Shown: positions 49,861-62,493 of the stretch, one piece after another
Layout of the letters: every line of letters begins with the position of its first letter
Numbering within the stretch: the first letter of the stretch is position 1
Source of the DNA: Druceiella hillmani
Taxonomy: Eukaryota > Arthropoda > Insecta > Lepidoptera > Hepialidae
Assembly: GCA_039881145.1 (NCBI GenBank)
Contig: JAYKKI010000006.1
Coordinates: 23,515,001-23,579,000, forward strand
Direction: 5' to 3'
DNA: 64,000 nucleotides
Made by a program: the position numbers and the translations under genes
Notes under the pieces: generated by a model
Database searches by the model: none
What the model was told of the DNA's origin: nothing
Seen by the model: the letters and a program-made list of their open reading frames with translations, nothing else

Positions 49861-52159
49861 TTTGTTATTTTACATCTAGAAGTCAAATATATGTCAGCCC
49901 TTTTTTCTCTACCTCTTACGTCTTCCGAGAACGTGTAGTGGCCCACGATCTACATGCTTTAAAAAATTGCATAGATATTTTACTTCAAAATAGGTTGAAT
50001 GTTTTCTAATTATTAAATTAAGAATATTAGTAAATGCAATATAACATGAGTAATTCAAATTAATTGCAGGCTAAAGGTATTGATATAGGCTATGCTTAGA
50101 AAAGTCAGATTTTTATTAGATGGATGTTTTGTGTCTGAGTTTGTTTATTTCCCAGTGTATCAAACAGTACACAACATTAGGATTTTGTTGGAATTTCATC
50201 AATAAATTTTGTAGAATCTGAGCTTACATGTCAGTTTTCTTTCATCTCTATCAACATTCGAGGAAAATGATATGGTAATTCCAACATTCGATAAAAAGCG
50301 ACTTATTTGAAGAAAGGTTATAAATATCATAGTTTCATGTTTTGAACATGCTCACCTGGAGGTACAGGGAATAGAAAAATTTTAAAAAATACTCTCCCCG
50401 TGCTTCATCTTCACGTTACATACATTCGATTAAAACATATAAGCATTATGTTTATTGACTGACCTGAAATACTTTTTTTTTGCTAAGAATTAGTGCTGTG
50501 ATTTTAATATCGCTGATTCGATATTTTGGCTATTCTTACCACCTTACACTGGATTTGGTAATATAGACGAAGAAGGTGTCCATATTTTATGATTTGGTTG
50601 TATTTTTAAGAGATATTTACTAAACAAATACCTACATATAAGATTTGTCTCAGCCTCTAAAAAAATCTGAAAAAATGAGAGAACTAAGTTTGTAAGGATA
50701 AAATGAAGGCCGTGAGTCAAGGCTTGCTGGCTACTGAATAAGAGCGTCAGTTGTAAAAGCGTGCTTCGGAAAACTCTAGTCAAGGTGAATGACGACTTCG
50801 TTCTGAACGGGTTTGCATTGCTGCTTCTTTATCGCTTAAAACTAACGAGAAGCGTGGACTCGACTAACTGTTGATCGTGAACGACTTGCACTATGTCACG
50901 TTTCAAAAACGATTACTGAGTGAAAATTACACTAAAATTCTTATTGAAATCACATAGTTACATTTCGATAAATATAAAGCAGCGATGAACATAATAAGCA
51001 ACTAACCGCTGTTCGTGACCAAAAGTCGTACATAAGTAAAAAGTTTAAACGTCGTATATAAGGAAATTTAGCAGTTATGAGTATATATTTTATTTTAACT
51101 TATGCAGTGCAGACAAAGTAAACTCAATCACCGACCAAATTTTTCTGATTTTATGGTTTATTAAAATGAAGTCATAGACAGATACTAGGTAAATATAAAT
51201 GCAGTATTAAATTAAAAATAATTTTAAAAACAAAGTAAATACCGCCATCTAGTGGATAATTTAAAAAAAATACAAATTTATAACGGGGGATTTAAAAAAG
51301 AAATCGATGTCCTCTTTATATAATTAAGTTTTAATTTATTAATAACCTGCTCAATCTTCATGAAAAATTATAACACGATTCCTAATATAGAGGTTGATTA
51401 AGCTTTTATGATATAAAATTGCAGTTAAATTAAATCACTCCTGGGTTTTTGTGTGACGCGCGCACAGACATGACTGTTTACCATTTTAATATATGTATTA
51501 AAATTATTATATGAGATAAGGAATAATAATCATAATTAAAATGAGACACTATTTTGGGAGGTATCATATCAACGTTTCCCTCCCAGTCATGAAAAAGGGT
51601 CACGTATCTTCAGTTAACTTAACTTATGACTGTAGTTTTTGGGAGTTGGCCCAAAATTATTTTAGCTTTATCTTTTAAAAATGGGCAATCATATTCAGAA
51701 ATTATATTCCAGCGGAAGTCATATAAAGGGAAATCATCTGCGAAAATCATATAAAGGTGAATCATATTCCAGTGGAGCTAAAAAATATGTGAAAATGTAT
51801 TTATTAAAAGGAAAAATATTGCAAAAAATGACCTCTTCGTTTCCTCTTTATATTCCGTATCATATTATATTTATGTACAAAAAATTTTAATGCTGCGTGT
51901 ACAAAATATTGTGACATTATGAAAAATCATTAGAGCATTTTTTTATTCAAGTAAAAACATCCTTCAGATTCGAATTTCTATGATGTTTTATTATACTTTT
52001 TGTGTTTTGCTTTAGCAAACAACAGTCACCTAATGAGTTCGGATGAAAGGAATACAATCCTTTTCTTAACGTCAAACACTTATATTTTTAGTTTATTGAC
52101 AATACTAAAACAATCTATTATAGAGATTAGAGAAAACACAAATATATAATTTATAGTAT
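49861..52159. other. 2.3 kb without gene
   Basis: AT-rich. A short imperfect repeat lies at 51690-51770 (tcatataaaggg/tcatataaaggt and atattccagcgg/atattccagtgg), open in frame 51681-51890 but without recognisable protein. An accgccatctagtgg word occurs at 51241-51255. Confidence 0.5.
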
Positions 52160-52510
52160 TTTTGTGTTTGACTGTTTGTTTGAACACACATAAGCTAAAA
52201 ACTATTCAACTAAATCTAAACCTAAACCCACCTAACACATCCCAACACAATTCAACCCAAAACAAATGTAATTCCACCTTAAACAAACCCAACCCAACCC
52301 AACGAAAATCCAATTTAATCCAACCCAAGCACAAATTAAAATAAACCCAATGCAATCAAACACAAAATTAAACTAAATACAACCCAATCTAACCCAAAAA
52401 CAAATCAATCCGATTCAATCGAACGTAAACCAAACCCAATCCAACTCAATCCAATTCAAATAAAAAACCGAATTCAACTCAACCAAAACTTAACTCAACT
52501 TAAAAAACTT
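52160..52510 (+). repeat. Degenerate A/C-rich pentamer-like tract
   Basis: About 350 bases almost free of G on this strand, made of words such as aaccca, caaccc, ccaatc and aatcc (for example cccaacccaacccaac at 52288-52303). The reading 52162-52344 (Asn/Pro/Thr/Lys-rich) is an artefact. It looks like an old pentanucleotide satellite related in style, not in exact unit, to the CCTAA array 2.4 kb downstream. Confidence 0.75.
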
Positions 52511-53129
52511 CCAACCTGCTTTAAATAATGTATAACATTTACATGGCAATGCACAGTGATTATATTCGTAGGTCATAAATCGACAAACCAGTACCTGAAA
52601 TTGTCACTTTTGTCTACCTCAGTGACCAGTACGATAAACAAACTACCCGAAAACACATAAATACCATCGCCATTAATTGTTATTCACTTGCATTTTGACC
52701 TCTGAAGTACGCGCATTGCTCTTTGTTTACTTCAACCCTTTACCGTGCGCTTATGAGTGACTCATTTTTGAAATAATATTTACCAGTATTTATTTGTTTA
52801 TTTGTATGTGTGTGACATGAAAAGCCAAGGTTAAGATTATGTATTTAATGTATTTTAATTTTATATGTTTTGTAGTATTTGAAATATTTTAGTGCTAGGA
52901 AATTTGATTATAATTTGAGGTAAAAATGCATAGTTTTTATTTCTCTTGGTACTACAATTTTTAGCACGAATGTGCACTTGAAATGTGTGTCTACGTATTG
53001 ATATAAATGTATTTTAAGGTAAAACATATGAGACAACATAGCATGATGTAGCCCGTGGGTGCTACCCCTAACTTGTAGTTACGTCTACGGAATTTTCACA
53101 ATGTTAATTAAACTATATGTTAGTGAAGT
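52511..53129. other. Sequence upstream of the Transib remnant
   Basis: No gene. A cacagtg word at 52552-52558 resembles the start of Transib ends and the V(D)J heptamer, but no confirmed partner was found. Confidence 0.35.
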
Positions 53130-54925
53130 GCTTCTTTTGTAGAATGTATTTCTGAAAGATATGGGATTCAGTAAAAGGGCATACTAAAGAAAAATACGAA
53201 CGTATATTATCAATGTTGTTAGAAAACTTAAAAGGTAATGTAGGACATTTAGACATTAGTCCTTTAGATATACGTGTGCTTAATCTGTGTCAAAGTGTCA
53301 AGAAATACTATAAATTTGTGAATTGTAATAGATCAAAAATGTTTAAAAGTATGCTGACTGGCTTAGTGCTATTGAGTGTATTGAATTAGCAACAACTGAT
53401 GAGCAGTGTATATCTGAACGTGATTTAGCTCAACCAAGTATGACTTCCTCTTGTCGCAGTCGAAAAAGGAAGGATTTAAGTGTTCTTAGCAAAAGGTTAA
53501 AACGTGGACCGTTAATAGAATTACCACAGTTTAACAATTCAACAATTAATGCATCACTCAACTGTTCGGATGTGTCAACATCAACAAATATTAATGCGGA
53601 TGAAGTTTTATCACTTAAGCCTACACGAAAAGTGACGAAACATTAATATTTGTTGATAATGGATATTGATAATAGTAAGACTTTTAGTAAAATTTTACCA
53701 TCATATCAAAGTGTTTTGAAAGCCAAGAAAAAGTGATATCCTAGCAATATGGTAATAATGAAATCAAAAGCCAAGGTCGAGTTGCAAAGTTTGTTAGATC
53801 ACACAGCTTCTCGGATCTTAGAGTTAGACAAATTTGCTATAAATATTATTCCAGTAGAGTCAGTTAATTTAACTTTAATTGGGTAATACGGTTTTGATGG
53901 TAGTACGGATTATAGCGAATACAAACAGTCTTTCGCATATTCTAGTTTAGATGATGATAGTAGTTTATTTGTAACTTCTTACATTCCTTTGCAGTTAGTA
54001 ACAAATTCAGATAGTGAAACCAACATTTTGTAGAAAAATCACCACCCCTCTTCTACGAGATATTGTAGACTTATTCATTTCCAATTTATAAAGGAAAGTT
54101 TTACTTTATCTAAGAATGAGGAATATTATTTTAAAGAAAAAATTGCTTCCTTGTGTCGGACAACATTCACATTAGACGAACGCGTTTTCAACATCTAGAA
54201 TTCTTTGCAACTGACTATGATCGATAAAAATTGTAGTATGTTAAGTGGAACATCATCTGCCAGATGTTATATTTGTACAATAACACTAATAAGGAAAGAA
54301 TGACATACATAGGCCCTTGCGAAAAGAAAGCGATGAAAATCGTTGTGAATTTGTTTTGTCACCTCTATATTCGTGGATTGATTTCTTTGAATCTTTCCTA
54401 TCTATATTTTAATCTTTAAAAATTAGCAGGTAAGGTCAAGCGACGTTAAAAAAGTTAGTTGATGAAGAATGAAGAAATTGTACGTTCAAAATCAGTTTAA
54501 GTCTCGAATAGGATTAATTGGAGATAAACCACGAAGCGGCGGAGGCGGGACATTGACCGACAGAACAATATTTTTGAATTCAGATGTTTCAGCCTAAATC
54601 ACAGGCTTAAGCAGCGATTTAATTGACCGTTGTTCTACAGTTTTGTAAACTTTAACTTCGCGATAGAATATCAATGTAGAGTCATGTATTGAAGTCGGTT
54701 TGGAAACCGCGCAATTTTGATACAATTATATTAGTGGTACAATTTTCCTGCTTCCGTGCACGAAATCTTAAATCATGGCTCATAAATTGTAAAGCATACG
54801 TTAGTATATATCGGGAAATTATCTGAAGAGGCTCCCGAAATTAATATCAAAAAATTGAAGACGAGACCATCTTCGAAAAATGACTCGGGAACTTACTAAT
54901 ACCGGTTTAATGAATAGATTTATGT
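53130..54925 (+). pseudogene. Decayed Transib (RAG1-like) transposase, main part
   Basis: Plus-strand frames joined across stops and shifts give, in order: an N-terminal helical region (about 53160-53340); a Lys/Arg-rich stretch with SRKRKDLSVLSKRLKRG (about 53458); LQSLLDHTASRILELD (about 53785); YGFDGSTDYSEYKQSF (about 53887); SLFVTSYIPLQLV (about 53965); PSSTRYCR (about 54049); QLTMID (about 54208); SSARCYIC (about 54256); LSPLYSWIDFFESFL (about 54358); an INHG/HGS-type segment (about 54770); and LSEEAPEI (about 54819). The order and motifs match Transib transposases, the DDE family related to RAG1. The likely catalytic residues are Asp at 53896-53898, Asp at 54223-54225 and a Glu within 54825-54839. 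Over ten stops or shifts are present. The reading is cut at 54925 by the pentamer array and resumes at 55771. Confidence 0.75.
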
Positions 54926-55770
54926 CCTAACCTAACCTAACCTAACCTAACCTAACCTAACCTAACCTAACCTAACCTAACCTAACCTAACCTAGCCTAG
55001 CCTAGCCTAGCCTAGCCTAGCCTAGCCTAGCCTAGCCTAGCCTAGCCTAGCCTAGCCTAGCCTAGCCTAGCCTAGCCTAGCCTAGCCTAGCCTAGCCTAG
55101 CCTAGCCTAGCCTAGCCTAGCCTAGCCTAGCCTAGCCTAGCCTAGCCTAGCCTAGCCTAGCCTAGCCTAGCCTAGCCTAGCCTAGCCTAGCCTAGCCTAG
55201 CCTAGCCTAGCCTAGCCTAGCCTAGCCTAGCCTAGCCTAGCCTAGCCTAGCCTAGCCTAGCCTAGCCTAGCCTAGCCTAGCCTAGCCTAGCCTAGCCTAG
55301 CCTAGCCTAGCCTAGCCTAGCCTAGCCTAGCCTAGCCTAGCCTAGCCTAGCCTAGCCTAGCCTAGCCTAGCCTAGCCTAGCCTAGCCTAGCCTAGCCTAG
55401 CCTAGCCTAGCCTAGCCTAGCCTAGCCTAGCCTAGCCTAGCCTAGCCTAGCCTAGCCTAGCCTAGCCTAGCCTAGCCTAGCCTAGCCTAGCCTAGCCTAG
55501 CCTAGCCTAGCCTAGCCTAGCCTAGCCTAGCCTAGCCTAGCCTAGCCTAGCCTAGCCTAGCCTAGCCTAGCCTAGCCTAGCCTAGCCTAGCCTAGCCTAG
55601 CCTAGCCTAGCCTAGCCTAGCCTAGCCTAGCCTAACCTAACCTAACCTAACCTAACCTAAGCTAAGCTAAGCTAAGCTAAGCTAACCTAACCTAACCTAA
55701 CCTAACCTAACCTAACCTAACCTAACCTAACCTAACCTAACCTAACCTAACCTAACCTAACCTAACCTAA
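54926..55770. repeat. Telomere-type pentamer array (CCTAA/CCTAG/GCTAA), 169 units
   Basis: Read on this strand: CCTAA x13 (54926-54990), CCTAG x128 (54991-55630), CCTAA x6 (55631-55660), GCTAA x5 (55661-55685), CCTAA x17 (55686-55770). CCTAA is the complement of TTAGG, the telomere unit of most insects. No single base departs from these unit types across 845 bases. The position inside a transposase remnant with ordinary sequence on both sides shows it is interstitial, not a chromosome end. Confidence 0.97.
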
Positions 55771-55880
55771 GTTACCTAGTCAGACCTCAGCCTTCGGAAG
55801 CTTTTCTGATAGAAAAAGGGTTTTTTAATATAAATTTGTTAGCACTTTAGAAAACCTTGTAATCTTTTTTGTAAATATCT
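55771..55880 (+). pseudogene. Decayed Transib transposase, C-terminal piece beyond the array
   Basis: Just after the array the plus strand reads SDLSLRKLF, then two stops, then KKGFFNINLLAL. This resembles the SDP-LSSLRKLP segment that in Transib proteins follows the TNTDLMNRL segment found immediately before the array. The match is short, so it is less certain than the main part. Confidence 0.5.
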
Positions 55881-56380
55881 GAGTGTAGTTATATTATTTT
55901 GCTTAAAATAAGCTTTCCTAGCTTCTTCTTCTTTCCTTAGCTTTCCTCAAATTCAATGTAGTTTTTTTAATTAATTATTTATTATTTTATTGTAATTTTT
56001 GTTTAAGAATAATAAATATCACTGTCAGTTTACTTAAGGCCAAACACTGCAAGTAACATAGACATTCAAATGTACCATTTTTATATTTACTTCAATTTTA
56101 TTTTTCTTCACATTTGTAATCAAGTTAACGATAGATATTATGTATAAATAAAAAATAAGTGAATAATTTTTTGTTATATTATTTAAAATTATTTTAGTAT
56201 AAATATATTTCTTTATTTCTGAATTATCAATTTTTGATCGGTCATCTTAAGACTATGTACCACCGTGTAGTGGGATATTTCAATACAATGTGTTGACTTA
56301 TTTAAAAAAGTTTACTTGTATAATTATCAATATATATGGCGTTATGTGTGTTAAGCTGGCAGTTAACAATATTTAAAGGT
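55881..56380. other. Sequence after the Transib remnant, no gene
   Basis: AT-rich, cttcttctt words at 55921-55935. A caccgtg word at 56262-56268 could be an opposite-strand Transib end (CACGGTG), unconfirmed. Confidence 0.35.
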
Positions 56381-56413
56381 TCACACGCGAACGAAATCGC
56401 GGGCACAGCTAGT
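56381..56413 (+). mobile_element. Terminus of a widespread insect repeat
   Basis: cacacgcgaacgaaatcgcg followed by ggcacagctagt closely resembles the end (acgcggacgaagtcgcgg, then gcaacagctagt) of non-coding repeats seen very often in moth, aphid and other insect genomes. The rest of the element upstream is not recognised. Confidence 0.55.
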
Positions 56414-57654
56414 TAAGTAATAAAGTCAATGCAAGGGTATAATGATTTTAACTTAATTCGCAGTAACTGACGTAACATTAAATATGAGATCCTAATTTTT
56501 TTGGTTTTGCAACCCAGATTTTTGGTAATATCCACAAGTAATCAATATTTCTACAAACAGAAAGATACGCTATTCATTAGGTAAATAATTGTTGAAATTC
56601 AAAACCAAAGTAGTTTGTATTTCAGGTAATGTATATTATAAAGAAACGAAAAACTTTTTTTCAGTTACAAATATTCAGGACAAAAGTTATATGTCCTATG
56701 GTAATCCTTAGATATAAAGAAAATGTATTGAATGGTTTCAGAAACGTAACAAGTATTGTTTACGTGATAGCATTATATTCACTTTGTTCGTATATTGTAA
56801 CAATGGGGCTAGTGTTTAATTAGTGTAGGACTCGAGTATAGGCCAAATTTCAAATGATGGAACATAAATTTATTAAAAAAATATTGTCCTAGGTTTTTAT
56901 GAAGTGATTCTACACCTAAGAATTTGGCATTACTAAAATCACAATTATTTTAATTAAAAAAATATTGTGCAAGACAAAACAAAACAAAACAATTTTGTTT
57001 TAAGAAAACAGAAAAAGGAGATTTATATTTTAAAAAATTGATTGAAATGAACATTGGAAAGTTTTACAGAAAAATACTGATTGAGATTGGGAGTAGATTG
57101 GGTAATAAAAAAACTCATCTACTTGCAACCGTATATAATATACAATGGTTGCTCGTTAAAGTTTTTATTTCACTCATATTTATATCGCTAGTGACTCTTA
57201 TAACAAAACGACGGCAAAGCTAGAAAAGATGATAGGTATTGCTCGAAAGATTACAAAAATGTGAGGGAGAACAAAAAATGATGGTTTTTGGAACAGACTC
57301 ATTTATTTTTTTATTGTAATTTCCAGACTCGCAGTCTCGCAGACTCGCAGTCGAGGCGTATTATTATGTTATTTTAGAAGATACCCTTAAAATTTAATTT
57401 GGTCTCTGCTTAGATGAAAATCTAACTCTTATTGAGAGATATATTATCTTAAGGCAATTTTCAAAAACAGATTTTGCTTGTTGGCCCATGTAAGAATAAA
57501 TATTACATAATTTTGGTTGTAGTTAATAGTGGGAAGGTCTAAAAATATTTTTTTCATTCAGTTGAAAAGAAATTTTTATTCTTTTATAAACGAGTTTTAA
57601 AAGGTGGATTCTTCTTTTTATGTTAACATATATTTTTATGTGTGTGTGTGTGTT

Positions 57655-57658
<4 letters not shown>
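56414..57658. other. 1.2 kb without gene
   Basis: AT-rich. Contains a short tandem cagactcgcag run (57326-57352) and an aaaca run (56973-56990). Frames 56629-56823 and 57038-57223 show no recognised content. Confidence 0.5.

Positions 57659-57692
<34 letters not shown>
57640..57692. repeat. (TG)n followed by (AT)n microsatellite
   Basis: A short TG run (57640-57652), then an AT tract. Confidence 0.95.
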
Positions 57693-57694
<2 letters not shown>

Positions 57695-60600
57695 CGATTT
57701 TATGTTGATACTAGTATCTACGACTACGTTCGCGTGGAATTAAAAATTGTTTTTAATGAAAACTGAAATAAAATATGATCGTATATAATTAATCAAAGGT
57801 TGTGTTACTGCACAAAAATTGCTCACAATATAATTTAATAAAAAATGTTATGATAGTTACGGGTACTGCTACTGTACCGTAGATGGCGTCTTGTGAAATA
57901 AAATAAAAAATATGGAAATCGTCTAAAAATATAATAAGCACTGATCAAAGAGTAAATTTATTATATGGTTCCGTGGGAAAATATTTGAGATTACATTATA
58001 TTTGAATACATATTACGTGCATTAGGTATACAGTATTAACTACCCAACATACATATAGGTAACATAGTCTCAAACGGTAAGTGTGTGTAGACATCGTTCG
58101 CGGAATCCAACACCAACATCAACATACCTTCGGAAACCTTTGAGATATCACGATGACAAAAAATATGTTGATAATTTACATCAATAGCTACAGATAAAAA
58201 GACACATGGCATTATTATTTTAACGTTTGATTCGTTTTAGTAACCGAATATGATAACAATACCATATTAAATGATGAAAATTAGAAAATTGCTAACAAAA
58301 ATTCTTCAATTTTATTGATCAGTATTGATTCCAATCAATTAAATAATTGTGCTAAAAAGGCGGTCGTTTAGACAATGATGCTTGACAATGGTAATAGAGC
58401 AATCCATAAAAGAGGAATCACCTTTAAGAATTTTGATTTATCCGCGTAATACATATTGAACTATTAAGAGTATTCCGTTGTATTTAAAAAAAGATGTTTC
58501 AGTAATAATTGATTAACCAAAAGTGAAGAAATTAGCAGATATAGCAATTACAAATATGTTAATTTGAATTATCGATTGAAGAAAATAATTTTGGTGCTAT
58601 AAATTTTTTACATAAACATAATATTAGAAAATATGTGATATCTCAAAAATATGTCAATAATTACTAATAAAGAACAAAATAAAAATATATCCACATAGTT
58701 ATTTTCATACATTATTAAAGCTGATAAGAAAAAATACTGCAAATATATCAAAATATTTAATTCAAGGTAATATTGTCACGATTTTGTGGTAAATTAAGAG
58801 AAAACCCAAATAATATTCATTCTCAGGAAGGAAAGGAGAGACGGCATAAACATTTTATAAGCAAAACGTTGCGTTAAGAAGACATATTTTATCGATATAA
58901 AATTAAGAAAAGATGGTATTTAAACGAAATGAAAAATTATTCTAGCTTGTGAATACATGCATTTTACTCACCTATTTAAATATTGAATAAGACGAACTTA
59001 AGAATGAGACGTCGTGTCAAAAAAGTATTTGGGGTCACACAGGTATTTCTAATTATGAAAGTTCTCAAGTTTACATTAGAGGATAGCAAGTATAATGTTG
59101 ATACAAATAAAACAGCGCTACTGTAAACCAAATCGGATTAATCCATTCTACATAGATGATGGCGGATATCATCCTGATCTACAATTAAATACCGAATGAA
59201 AAAACAGACAGAAATGGTTTTGTCAATCAGTGTAAGTATGATAAAAATAATGTAACATCATTATTTTACTATTATTATCTTACTTTTATCTTCTTGACTA
59301 TAAGAAAGAAATAAAAAATAAATATTTTTGAAAATTTTAAGCAAATATAATTAATGAATATATATTGAATTCTTTCTTATGAAATGTGATTGCTAATGTC
59401 TTGGTGGCAATAGCCGTGTAATTAAAATAATTTACCATTTTGCTTAGAGACTTTGACAGATATTTCCATAAAATGAGGCAGTTACAATAAACAGTCGCAC
59501 CAGTTGTAATTTGTACTAGTGACGGCTATATAAAGTTACTTCAACTTTAAGGATCATTTTTAAGGGTACCTATATAAAATAATGTTATTGCCCGTCATTC
59601 TTAAAGAATCTATTGTCTATTTCAAGAATATGCACAAATAAATATTGTGCGCTCAAAACAATTATATTTACGAAAACAGAGTTATGATCTTATTTCGGTT
59701 AACAATAAAATGTATACGATCAAAAAGAGAGAAGGATTTGAGAATAAATTATAAGTAATAAAACGTAATAATAATAATGGGTATCCTTCATTATTTTTTT
59801 TGTTCTCGAAATATGATCATAAACGCAGTCAAATATTTTTTAACTGTGAAATTAATTGAAGTGTATAGTGAAAAATACATAAATGACAAGAAAAAATTGG
59901 AGTGAGACAGACATTTGCAGAATCAGAATCTCTTTGTTTTTGTACTGTCGTAAAAGCAAAGTACGCTGGTTTCCAATAAATAGTTTAAACTTATTTTGGT
60001 ACTACTTCCTATAAATAGTTTAAACTTACTTTGGTACACGAAAATTTAGAGTTACAATCCTAAGTCATTTGCTATATCCCCTAAATCATTCACAACTTCC
60101 GTATCATTCGTTTCCACTATCTACTTCAGTTTACCATTACAAGGTTTATTTTCTGTATGCCCCCTTGGGTGTGATCATTGCCAAAATGGAAGCTGTTGAA
60201 TCATTATAGTTTCTATACGTTCTTTTCAGCAACATTAACGTTGATAAGGCAAAATTACTGAATTCTGTACTTCTTCTACACTATGTTACCTTCACGACAG
60301 TGCTTGCAATTGAAAATGACGGGAACCTTAAAGTACGAATCACAAGAAAAAACCAAAATAGATAAAAATAAAAAACGAATTGACAACATCAAACTACTGA
60401 TTTTGAATACGGAATATAATGGTTTTATAAAAAAATTTGTTTGAATTTGATTTTTAGAACTAAATTAAAGAGAATCTATTTTAAAATAGCCCGTGTTAAT
60501 TTCAGCAATTTCAACAATTTCAATGACCTTTTAAAGTCGTTTTGATACATAATATAATGTTTATGAAGGAAAATATATTTGAATTTAATATTTAAAACTA

Positions 60601-62493
60601 TATTACATATAATGTTTTTTTTACAGGCCAATATTAAAGCCAGCAATTATATTGATGTTCAAAGACATATTAGGATTCCATCGCCAATACGCGGTGTAAC
60701 ATGGCCTATTTCGTACAAATAAAATATTAACATATATCTTCCTAATAATGCACACTATATAAGTAGTGGTATTATGAATATTTAGCATATTTCTTATCTA
60801 CCGCTCGTCATAGTTACTTTTTCTATTTGTTCTTTTGAACACAAACTATCATGCAAGATATAAGGTAATCCGACGGGAAAGATCGCTTAGGGACCAAAAT
60901 GTTAAAGTATGCGATAAACCTATATTAAAAAATTAATTATTCATACATTTTTCTTACGTTTTCAGCCATAAGCTACAAAAATGACAAATTGGTAGCTCAT
61001 AGTCTATAATAAAATTTTAAAAACACGAAATTGACAAACAAATTCATGCAAATAGCCAATACCAATTTGTAAATAAAAGCAATTGCTCGAATTATAGCCG
61101 AACAATCGGTTACTGCAGGCCGTTAAGTGAATATATTTTGGCTACTTTGGCACACAAACTATTTGTTGGTGCCAAGTAGATATTGCTAGATTAAAGAGAT
61201 TTGATAATTTTATTGACTATAAGTATTTTTAATACTTTCGTGTTGTCACGTTGATCGATGTGAAAATTAATATTTGTGAAATTATTGTTATTTTTAAATT
61301 TTTAAAAATGAAACCAAAGTCCCTAAGAATAATGTTTTTAATTTTTCATATATTTATATAGTGTATTAATTAATACATATATCCGATAGACATATAATGT
61401 ACCTTCTACGATTTGTAACCCAGTAACGCAGGCTATATTACGATCTTGGGTATTATTGCCGGCGTATTTTATAATATTCTATTATAAATTTATTTATTCG
61501 TAATAAATTTTAATCTACGGACTTTAGATGCGATCCTTATATTAAAATTCTAAAAATAGATCAAAATCAGATTAAATCTAAAGGTATATCATTTCTGGAT
61601 ATTGTTCATTTTTTTAGAAACATTTAATTCCTTTAATGGGTAGTAACAGCAAAACTCTTAATGATTCAATGTGGGACCTGACCCTGGTACGGCCATAAAT
61701 CACAAATGTTTATTTTAATTGCCACGTAGACTATTGTCTACGTAATATGATGTTAACAACAGTTCTAAACGTTGTCTGGGGAATTTTAAACGAGTTTCCT
61801 GTATTACTTGAAAAATGGACACAGAACGTATTATAATATATTAGTTGGGAGACAGGAGTTATAAATACATTATTATAAAGTTATCACCCAAGTTGTTGTA
61901 AAGTTTGGTGCCCTATAGCCTAATGAAAAAAAAATATTAATATCGCATTTATTTTCCAAAGAATAATGTAAACCACAACATGCAATTGAGGGGTGCTTTA
62001 CATTTTTGTCACTCTTCAGCGACCTGTTTCAATTGCGTGAAAATTTATTTATTTGTTTATTTAGTTTAATCAATTACTATATGCGTAACAGACTAACGAC
62101 CGATAAGCAACATAAAAAAATATATCAGTTAGAACAAGCATAAATATAATACTATGAAAACAATGCAATTTAAAGATTGGGAGGAGACAGCGCAGTCGCT
62201 GACACGAATATTTATACAATTATCCGATCATAGAGTCTAGTCTTTGAAACATTCACGAAAGTTAGAGTAAACTAAAGTTAAGTACACAAATATTTACATA
62301 TTAATTATGCATTTGTACTTGTATTCATTGTAAAATAATAAATTTTGATGTAAGAATGATTCAAACTGATCAAGAAGTTTGAGACATACTGTCAAACAAA
62401 CACACTCTCTTTATAATATAAGTGTAGACATTATACATTAATATCATATTTTAGTAATATCCACATACAAAATCGCAATATAGATAAATTATC
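57693..62493. other. 4.8 kb without gene
   Basis: AT-rich, frequent stops in all frames, no recognised element. A 35-base tandem duplication lies at 59971-60040 (aataaatagtttaaactta words, two copies with few changes). A gtagatggcgtcttgtg word is at 57880-57896. Confidence 0.55.

Noticed and set aside
52162..52344. Asn/Pro/Thr-rich 60-codon frame
   Set aside because: Product of the A/C-rich degenerate repeat.
54926..55770. A true chromosome end
   Set aside because: Ordinary sequence continues for more than 8 kb beyond the array, and the flanks are parts of one transposase relic.
54926..55770. CRISPR array or structured satellite with spacers
   Set aside because: Units are five bases, contiguous, without spacers, in an insect-like genome.
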